From Desulfotomaculum sp. (GTDB lineage Bacteria > Bacillota > Desulfotomaculia > Desulfotomaculales > Nap2-2B), in the NCBI GenBank assembly GCA_003445555.1, contig DMDI01000270.1, positions 1 through 7,561 of the forward strand: a DNA stretch of 7,561 nt. Reading direction: 5' to 3'. Both the position numbers and the translations under genes were made by a program. The notes beneath the pieces were generated by a model. The model did no database searches. It was not told where the DNA came from and was given only the letters and a program-made list of their open reading frames with translations. Positions 1 through 4,350 of the stretch are shown here, in pieces. Each line of letters starts with the position of its first letter. Positions within the stretch are counted from its first letter, which is position 1.

Positions 1-555
1 CTTACCGAGCCAGGAACCCACGTAAACCTTGCCGTCAGCGTATTTTACCGGGGTGTTAAGCTGAGTATCACCGGTAGGGGTATCCCAGATAATATTTCCA
101 TCATCTGCCTTTAAAGCATAGACATGACCGTCATTGGTAGCGGCAAAAACCTTCCCTTCTCCGTAAGCCGGAGTGGCCAGTTGAAATTTATAGCCGGTGT
201 TGCTTAAAAAAGTACGCCATATTTTTACTCCAGTTTTGGCGTCAAAGGCCCACATTCCTCCATCAGCATCCCGGATGGCATCCAGCACAAATACCTTGCC
301 CTCAGCCACAATAGGGGCGACACAAATGCCCGCCATGGGAGTCTGCGGGTTGTCCACCTGGACCTGCTGGCGCCAGCCCTGGGTGATGTTGTTTATGGGA
401 GCAGGACTGGCTGTCTGGCCGGAGTTATAATAATCTTTTTGAAACTGCTCCCAATCCCAATCAACCGCTTCACCTTTCACTGCCTGAGCAAAAGACGCTA
501 AAAGCAAGCTCAGGATTAAAACCAGGCTAAACAAAAGAAACTTCTTTTTAAACAA
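1..555 (-). CDS. Secreted PQQ-like beta-propeller repeat protein, N-terminal 185 codons (3' end outside window)
   Basis: This leftward frame is open from a TTG at 555-553 to the window edge; the C-terminus lies outside. The start is chosen because a GGAGAAGG-type Shine-Dalgarno site sits about 7 nt upstream, no in-frame ATG or GTG is nearby, and a classic signal peptide follows at once: FKKK, a long Leu/Val/Ile/Phe core, then a likely cleavage after SFAQA near residue 25. The mature part has an aromatic entry (WDWEQFQKDYYNSG), then blade-like repeats with the PQQ/BamB-type pattern: EGKVFVLDA...WAFDAKTGVKIW, EGKVFAATNDGHVYALKADDGNIIW and ADGKVYVGSW. These show a quinoprotein-like propeller, but binding of real PQQ cannot be judged. 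The protein should be exported to the membrane outer face or cell wall. It is the first gene after a cobalamin riboswitch and terminator on the same strand, so a role in corrinoid capture or another B12-dependent process is inferred, not shown. No lipobox cysteine is evident. Confidence 0.85.
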   Translation of the reverse strand, partial: MFKKKFLLFSLVLILSLLLASFAQAVKGEAVDWDWEQFQKDYYNSGQTASPAPINNITQGWRQQVQVDNPQTPMAGICVAPIVAEGKVFVLDAIRDADGGMWAFDAKTGVKIWRTFLSNTGYKFQLATPAYGEGKVFAATNDGHVYALKADDGNIIWDTPTGDTQLNTPVKYADGKVYVGSWLGK

Positions 556-677
556 TTTTCTTCCTTCTCCCCTTTCCCTTAAAATATAATCAATAATTGA
601 AACAAGACCCAGGCCAACGGTTTAAAAAATTTATCCCCTGTTTTTTACTCCTTTCCCCCCCTTTTAATCGTTTAGAT

Positions 678-721
678 AAAATAAAAACTCCCGCTCCTCC
701 GTTAAGAGGTGGCGGGAGTTT
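678..721 (-). terminator. Rho-independent terminator (attenuator) between cobalamin riboswitch and propeller gene
   Basis: On the minus strand AAACTCCCGC (712-721) pairs perfectly with GCGGGAGTTT (685-694). An inner CCTC/GAGG pair lies around the TTAACG loop region, and the stem runs into TTTTTATTTT. The U-tract is good only on the minus strand, so it stops leftward transcripts. It lies about 175 nt past the riboswitch core and about 125 nt before the propeller start. The usual reading is a transcription attenuator controlled by the aptamer. A minus-strand GAGAGG at 755-760 could pair with CCTCTT (704-709) in the terminator arm and serve as part of an antiterminator; this is inference. Confidence 0.85.
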
Positions 722-897
722 GTTGCTTTAATAGGCTTAAATACCAGTACCTGCCCTCTCCGTGGGAGGCCAAGCTTGGAAATCAACTACCGGACATGAA
801 GCGTCAGGAGAAAAACAACCTGAATTAAACGATAAAAAATACCCTTTAATTATCCTAACGACTAATGTCTGACAACTGATGACCTCACGTGTACCAA
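722..897 (-). other. Leader RNA between riboswitch aptamer and terminator, no gene
   Basis: About 175 nt of transcribed leader with no convincing coding signal; the open frame here runs out of the riboswitch itself and has no ribosome site or family resemblance. It holds a small hairpin (755-769, minus-strand CCTCCC/GAGAGG with one mismatch) and a CAGG...CCTG pair near 810-825. It is longer than the expression platform usually needed between a cobalamin aptamer and its terminator. It may hold antiterminator sequence or a separate RNA element that I do not recognise. Confidence 0.5.
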
Positions 898-1154
898 CAT
901 GCCGGACAGGTCTCCTGACTTGTGGATCATCGCTTTTTTGGCTGCCTTCCCATCCAGCACTCAATATACCTTCTGTACTAAAAAGCAAATAAGTTTTGCG
1001 GAAAACTAATTTGTCTTTTAGCATTGCTAGGTTATCGTTGAGGGCCGGACAGTGGCTTTTGCGTCAAGGCCGCTTCCCACTTACAGTGGCCGGACCGCCC
1101 AGGACTTTCACCTGGTTCCCTATTTTCCTGCAATTTCAGCAAGAACCCGACATG
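898..1154 (-). promoter_or_regulatory. Cobalamin (B12) riboswitch aptamer
   Basis: The minus strand carries the conserved cobalamin-riboswitch blocks in order: AATAGGGAA, then AGGTGAAAGTCCT (1101-1113), GCCACTGTAA (1081-1090), AAGCCACTG (1050-1058), GGGAAGGC (944-951), GATGATCC, and the B12 box GTCAGGAGACCTGTC (905-919). The ends are set by a closing helix I can pair by eye: CATGTCGG (1147-1154) with CCGGCATG (898-905), eight pairs including one G-U. Between AAGCCACTG and GGGAAGGC lies a 98-nt insert made largely of one long hairpin (978-1021). The aptamer begins about 22 nt after the predicted transcription start and is followed by a terminator, so it should reduce expression of the downstream propeller gene when cobalamin is abundant. 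The form of cobalamin recognised (adenosyl- or methyl/hydroxo-) cannot be decided by eye. Confidence 0.95.
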
Positions 1155-1182
1155 AATTATCGTAAATTATTTAGTTTTAACT

Positions 1183-1211
1183 TTTTTAACATAATTTATG
1201 CCGGCTGTCAA
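1183..1211 (-). promoter_or_regulatory. Sigma-A-type promoter for the cobalamin riboswitch transcript
   Basis: On the minus strand a perfect -35 TTGACA (1206-1211) is separated by 17 bp from TAAAAA (1183-1188), a 4/6 match to TATAAT. The predicted start is near 1176, which places the aptamer right at the 5' end of the RNA, as is normal for riboswitches. Confidence 0.7.
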
Positions 1212-1213
1212 GC

Positions 1214-1248
1214 GCTAAAAGAAATATTTGTGCTAAAAAAATATTTGT
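1214..1248. repeat. Two tandem imperfect 17-18 bp repeats beside the riboswitch promoter
   Basis: GCTAAAAGAAATATTTGT (1214-1231) is followed directly by GCTAAAAAAATATTTGT (1232-1248). The units differ by one base insertion and one substitution. They start 3 bp upstream of the -35 box of the leftward promoter and end just before a possible rightward extended -10. Protein binding to the repeat or an A/T-tract UP-element role is possible; the sequence alone does not decide. Confidence 0.6.
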
Positions 1249-1258
1249 GAATGTTCGG

Positions 1259-1267
1259 TGATATAGA
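1259..1267 (+). promoter_or_regulatory. Possible extended -10 promoter for the gvp region
   Basis: TGATATAGA matches the TGnTATAAT extended -10 pattern (TATAGA at 1262-1267). No convincing -35 lies 15-18 bp upstream; that stretch is A/T-rich. The predicted start near 1274 would give a leader of about 195 nt to the gvpF ATG and would include the GvpA-like segment. Confidence 0.3.
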
Positions 1268-1306
1268 ATTCACCTAAAAAATATTTTTTTCATATTAATA
1301 TTTAAA

Positions 1307-1468
1307 GTTGAAGTGGTGGACTGCATTCTGGATAAAGGTCTTGTTCTTGACGCCTGGGTAAGGGTTGCCCCGCCAGGTCTGGAACTGCTCACTATTGAAG
1401 CCAGATTTACCAAAGCATTGCCTCCCTCCAAGAGCAAAGAAGAAAATAATACTAAGGAGAGCCAGGTA
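1307..1468 (+). pseudogene. GvpA/GvpJ-like core domain fragment, in frame with gvpF
   Basis: The frame reads VEVVDCILDKGLVLDAWVRV, then APPGLELLTIEARF. This matches the signature of gas vesicle structural proteins of the GvpA/GvpJ/GvpM family (LAEVVDRILDKG.V.DAWVRVSLVGIELLTIEARV). The match starts before the first possible start (GTG at 1313 or 1316), no Shine-Dalgarno site is visible, and the in-frame stop upstream (1259-1261) leaves no ATG. After EARF the family's hydrophobic continuation is replaced by a charged linker (PPSKSKEENNTKE), which runs without a stop into the GvpF start at 1469. The SLVG turn has become APPG. Either this is a decaying gvpA-type gene whose 5' end was lost, or a GvpA-GvpF fusion is made from a weak GTG. 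I favour a relic because gvpF keeps its own strong ribosome site. Confidence 0.55.
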
Positions 1469-2302
1469 ATGGAAAATTATAGCGTGTATATTTACGGGAT
1501 TATTGAAGAACCCGCCTATAAAAGTTTTGTTTTTCGGGGGATTGGGAGTAACGAAGTATACACCGTTAACTATCATAAATTAGCCGCCGTGGTTAGTAAG
1601 CTTTTTCAGGAAGATGTTTACCCTACCAGGAAAAATATTCTTGTACACACTATGGTCCAGGAAGCCATATTATTAAACTATGCTATTTTACCTATGTCTT
1701 TTGGTATAGTTGCCCCGAACGCCGGGGAAGTTAAAAAATTCTTAGAAAACAATTATCTGAGTCTTCAACAAGAACTAAACAGGTTGGCCGGAAAAATTGA
1801 GTTAGAATTAAAGGCTTTCTGGAATAAAGAAACGGTAAATCAAGAACTGGCAGAAAATCAGGGTTATCTCAGCATAAAATATCGACTCAAAAACGCTTCT
1901 TCTCTCCTGGAAAAGCAAAACCTAATAGTAAAAGTAGGTAAACTGGTGGAATCAGTTGTTTTGCAGTGGCAGGAAAAAATTAATCAAGAAGTTTACCCTA
2001 GTTTAAAATCCCTGGCGGTAGATACCTATTTAAACAAGCTTTCAGGAATTACTAATATTTTAAACGCTTCCTTTTTGGTGGAAAAAGACAAAGAAAATGA
2101 GTTTAGGGAGCGAGTTTACCAATTTGAGGTTTTGTACAAGGATAAAATTAATTTTAAGTATATTGCCCCCCTTCCTCCTTACAATTTTATCCGGATAAAA
2201 TTAAATAAAACTAATATCTTTTGCCCGAATTGCGGGAATAAAGTAGAGAAAAAGGCGGCCTCCCAAAGCAAAAAGACAATTCCTAAAATTGGGCGGCCTT
2301 AA
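1469..2302 (+). CDS. gvpF: Gas vesicle protein GvpF/GvpL family
   Basis: A 277-residue protein, normal for GvpF/GvpL. I chose ATG 1469 because AAGGAGAG lies 7 nt upstream and the family's usual opening (YSVYIYGII) follows. The frame stays open farther upstream into a GvpA-like segment, so a 329-residue GTG-started form is possible but lacks a ribosome site. Family signs: the YVYGI-like first strand of the N-terminal ferredoxin-like domain, ILPMSFG (residues 73-79, usually LPxRFG), a long alpha-helical middle rich in Lys/Glu, and PLPPYNF (about 234-240), the family's GPxPPYSF motif near the C-terminus. GvpF/L proteins are accessory proteins of gas vesicle assembly that contact GvpA. Beyond the usual end is a 30-residue tail with CPNCG (C252, C255), half of a zinc ribbon, and a basic end. 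No other gvp genes are in the window, so whether the cell makes gas vesicles is open. It may be an orphan. Confidence 0.8.
   Translation: MENYSVYIYGIIEEPAYKSFVFRGIGSNEVYTVNYHKLAAVVSKLFQEDVYPTRKNILVHTMVQEAILLNYAILPMSFGIVAPNAGEVKKFLENNYLSLQQELNRLAGKIELELKAFWNKETVNQELAENQGYLSIKYRLKNASSLLEKQNLIVKVGKLVESVVLQWQEKINQEVYPSLKSLAVDTYLNKLSGITNILNASFLVEKDKENEFRERVYQFEVLYKDKINFKYIAPLPPYNFIRIKLNKTNIFCPNCGNKVEKKAASQSKKTIPKIGRP
2252..2300 (-). terminator. Possible terminator of the leftward DUF362 transcript, inside the gvpF 3' end
   Basis: On the minus strand AAGGCCGCCCAA (2289-2300) and TTGGGAGGCCGCCTT (2252-2266) can form two 5-bp blocks (AAGGC/GCCTT and CCCAA/TTGGG) separated by an internal loop, followed by TTTTT. 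The apical loop is about 22 nt. If real, it ends the DUF362 transcript inside the convergent gvpF coding sequence. The imperfect stem and large loop make this uncertain. Confidence 0.4.
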
Positions 2303-2321
2303 ATTTATAAATTTATAGTTA

Positions 2322-3143
2322 CTAAACTTCTACTTTCTCCACTTCTACGGTCCGGTAATTTTTTGTTCCTGCCCCAAACTGAACGGCATACACCAGGTGA
2401 GCAATATCATCTGCCTCTTTATTTTGTAATCTTGGGGCAACTGATTTAAGTAGTTCCAGGCCAAAGCAGTCCAGAGCCACCGGGTCTTTCCCGGCGTACA
2501 TATAACCCAAATAAACCGGTTCCCCGCTTCCGTGCCTTTTTTCATTGGCGTAACGGTACGTTTGAATTGCATCCACGATAAATAAGTCAGGTTTAATTAC
2601 CACGTTACAGGCGGCAATGCTTTTATGAATATCCCTTTTCTTCCGGTGCATGGCAATTCTTTCCTGACTGGGAAAAAGGCCAAACTGATTTTTAAGCGCT
2701 CCGGTTAAATCTGTCCAGGTATGAGGTTTAAGGACGGGCAAAGAAATAAGATAATCGCTTTGAAGCGCTAAACTAGAAATTAAAAGCTCAAGACCCTGAC
2801 CGGTATTAATTTTTTCAAATTTATCCTCTAAAAAATTGATTAATTTTAAACCGTAATTTTGGCATACCTGGTTTAAGGGATGATTTTGGATAATATCATT
2901 AGCATTTCCGGCTTCAAAAGCAGGACCATCACCAACCTTAAGGTCATATTTTTTTCGGGTTAAAAATTCTAATACTGTTTCTAGCACTTCCGGGTGAGTA
3001 GTAGAAGGGTAAGTCTCTGCGGAAACAACGTTTGGTTTAACCAAAACCTTTGCTCCTTCAGGAGCGGTGAATAATTTTTTAAGACTCCAGAGAACAAATT
3101 CTTTACGGTGTTCTGTTTTTTTAAAGTAAATTATTTCTTCCAT
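2322..3143 (-). CDS. DUF362 domain-containing protein
   Basis: A 273-residue protein with the DUF362 (PF04015) pattern throughout: VLVKPNVV (K36-P-N38), STTHPEVLETVL (47-58), LKVGDGP (68-74), ISLPVLKPHTWTDLTGALKN (133-152), the H173/A177 region, IVDAI (189-193), and GEPVYLGYMYAGKDPVALD (207-225). The family's biochemical role is not settled; members are often fused to ferredoxin domains and sit near redox genes. This one has no 4Fe-4S cysteine motif, no signal peptide and no membrane segment, so it is a stand-alone cytoplasmic member of roughly the usual domain length. ATG 3143 is preceded by AAGGAG about 13 nt upstream, longer than ideal; no better in-frame start is seen. A stable AU-rich hairpin covers part of that site. 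It is the last gene of a leftward series after the GalT-like gene (60-bp gap) and converges on gvpF. Confidence 0.85.
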   Translation of the reverse strand: MEEIIYFKKTEHRKEFVLWSLKKLFTAPEGAKVLVKPNVVSAETYPSTTHPEVLETVLEFLTRKKYDLKVGDGPAFEAGNANDIIQNHPLNQVCQNYGLKLINFLEDKFEKINTGQGLELLISSLALQSDYLISLPVLKPHTWTDLTGALKNQFGLFPSQERIAMHRKKRDIHKSIAACNVVIKPDLFIVDAIQTYRYANEKRHGSGEPVYLGYMYAGKDPVALDCFGLELLKSVAPRLQNKEADDIAHLVYAVQFGAGTKNYRTVEVEKVEV

Positions 3144-3158
3144 TTAAAGAAGGCAACT

Positions 3159-3193
3159 CCTTTTTATCTTTAAATTTTTTAAGGATAAAAAGG
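3159..3193 (-). repeat. 35-nt inverted repeat covering the DUF362 Shine-Dalgarno site
   Basis: Arms CCTTTTTATC (3159-3168) and GATAAAAAGG (3184-3193) pair perfectly. The stem extends through TTAAA/TTTAA to a 3-nt loop, with one mismatch on the minus strand (a wobble on the plus strand). It lies 10 nt past the GalT-like stop. The GG of the DUF362 AAGGAG site is the 3' end of the stem in the mRNA. It could hold back ribosome loading or protect an RNA end after processing; it lacks the GC-rich stem of a normal terminator. Confidence 0.65.
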
Positions 3194-3203
3194 TAATTTA
3201 AAG

Positions 3204-4265
3204 TTATTTAAAATATTTACTCATTTTACAGGCTACATCTTCGGGTTTTGTTTCAATTATCCAGGCGTAATGTAATTTTTCCATAAAACCCACATCATTG
3301 GTATATAAAGGCTGAAAATTTGGCCGGGAAATGATTCTAGCGTGCAAAGCGTAATAATCATTATCCTTTTTGTCCATTGAACCGGCGTAAGTAGTAACAT
3401 TAAAAGCGTTCACCCCGCGCTCTCTATAGCCCCGCAGTATTTTTACCAGACAGGCGGCAAAGCTGCTTAACTGCTCTTCGTTTAGTTCGCTAAAAGTACT
3501 TGCGTTCTTAAAAACTAGCAAAACTTCGTTATTTCCAACAGGAGCATAACTGGCCAGGACAACTACCCCGTTATCTTTGTCCCCCACCTCACCAATGAAC
3601 CTTTCTTTAGTCTCTTTTTCTTCGGCTAAGAGCTTTAACCAGTAGTTTTGGCCAGTTTGGGCAAAATATTGCCGGCTGTTTTCGATGAGTTTAGCCTGGA
3701 AAGGGGTGGGTTCTCCGTCAATTAAAATTTGGGTGTGCGGGTGAACGATGCTGGCGGCGGCCGGAGGCAGGTGATTCCAACTCCATACGGGATACTTTGT
3801 CTCTGGTTCCTGACGCGATGCTTTTTCCATAAAGAGGATACTTGCCTTTAAATTGTTTATGATAAGTTTGTTAGAAAACTGGGGCAAATCAAGAAAATGT
3901 TCGGTTGAAAAAGTTGCCACGCCATGATACAAGCCAAAAGGAAAAAGATTAGGAAAGGCACAGCTTTCCCCAACCGTAATCCGTTCTTCATTAAGACCGG
4001 TGAACTTAGGAGTATTTTTTTCCAAATTTCCCGGGCAAAAAAAGCAGTTTTCCTTTGTTTTATTAATCATGGCGGTAACTTCAGCTGAATTTTCCTGAGC
4101 TGATGACGCCTGTTTAACTCTTTTTGAACGCTGGATATTTATTCGACACTCTATCCCCGTAAATAAATCCTTGCGGTACTCAATTTCCTGGGTTTCTACC
4201 GCAAAGTTTTTTAAAGGGCTTAAAAACTTTGTTGTTTTAATCTCCTTTTCTTTTCCAAAAATCAA
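3204..4265 (-). CDS. Galactose-1-phosphate uridylyltransferase-like (GalT/HIT superfamily) nucleotidyltransferase
   Basis: A 353-residue protein of the usual GalT length. ENCFFCPGN (C74, C77) is the zinc-binding CxxC of the N-terminal half. AFPNLFPF (103-110) and HGVATFSTEHF (114-124) resemble the nucleotide-binding stretch. VHPHTQI (174-180) is the active-site HxH-Q motif, with H177 at the place of the nucleophilic His that carries the nucleotidyl group. HARIISRP (308-315) and the WIIETKPEDVA ending are typical of bacterial GalT-like proteins. Start: TTG 4265 with GAGGGGG 8 nt upstream; the next in-frame ATG (residue 66) would remove conserved sequence. The natural substrate is uncertain: HPHT replaces HPHG of classical GalT and no galK, galE or sugar genes are nearby, so a different sugar phosphate or nucleotide is quite possible. 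It is cytoplasmic. It lies between yifB (85-bp gap) and the DUF362 gene (60-bp gap). Confidence 0.8.
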   Translation of the reverse strand: MIFGKEKEIKTTKFLSPLKNFAVETQEIEYRKDLFTGIECRINIQRSKRVKQASSAQENSAEVTAMINKTKENCFFCPGNLEKNTPKFTGLNEERITVGESCAFPNLFPFGLYHGVATFSTEHFLDLPQFSNKLIINNLKASILFMEKASRQEPETKYPVWSWNHLPPAAASIVHPHTQILIDGEPTPFQAKLIENSRQYFAQTGQNYWLKLLAEEKETKERFIGEVGDKDNGVVVLASYAPVGNNEVLLVFKNASTFSELNEEQLSSFAACLVKILRGYRERGVNAFNVTTYAGSMDKKDNDYYALHARIISRPNFQPLYTNDVGFMEKLHYAWIIETKPEDVACKMSKYFK

Positions 4266-4304
4266 TTTTAGGCCCCCTCAGGTTTTTAACATATCCAGAT
4301 TAAA

Positions 4305-4328
4305 ATTAAATTAAACATTAAATTAAAC
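4305..4328. repeat. Perfect tandem 12-bp repeat (ATTAAATTAAAC x2)
   Basis: ATTAAATTAAAC occurs twice without a gap (4305-4316 and 4317-4328) in the yifB-galT-like gap, between a lone TATAAT on the minus strand and the GalT-like start. It is short and A/T-rich, so chance or slippage is a fair explanation, but the location in a 5' leader allows a regulatory role. Confidence 0.5.
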
Positions 4329-4333
4329 CATGA

Positions 4334-4339
4334 ATTATA
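4334..4339 (-). promoter_or_regulatory. Possible -10 box upstream of the GalT-like gene
   Basis: A perfect TATAAT on the minus strand 69 bp upstream of the TTG start suggests a separate promoter for the GalT-like/DUF362 pair. No good -35 is found at 15-18 bp upstream, where the sequence overlaps the end of yifB, so this is weak. Confidence 0.25.
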
Positions 4340-4350
4340 CCCAAAACAGC

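Noticed and set aside
197..430. 77-codon plus-strand open frame
   Set aside because: Antisense to the propeller gene, whose signal peptide and blade repeats are clear.
740..770. T-box-like AGGGCAGGTACTGG on the minus strand before the terminator
   Set aside because: It lacks the true T-box sequence (GGGTGGNACCGCG), and no specifier stem is seen; the cobalamin aptamer already explains the leader.
737..1024. 95-codon minus-strand open frame
   Set aside because: It overlaps the conserved core of the cobalamin riboswitch and its leader, lacks a ribosome site, and the protein has no recognisable pattern.
996..1250. 84-codon plus-strand open frame
   Set aside because: It is the antisense of the riboswitch and its promoter; no ribosome site, no family resemblance.
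1295..1576. 93-codon minus-strand open frame
   Set aside because: Antisense to the GvpA-like segment and the gvpF start; no independent support.
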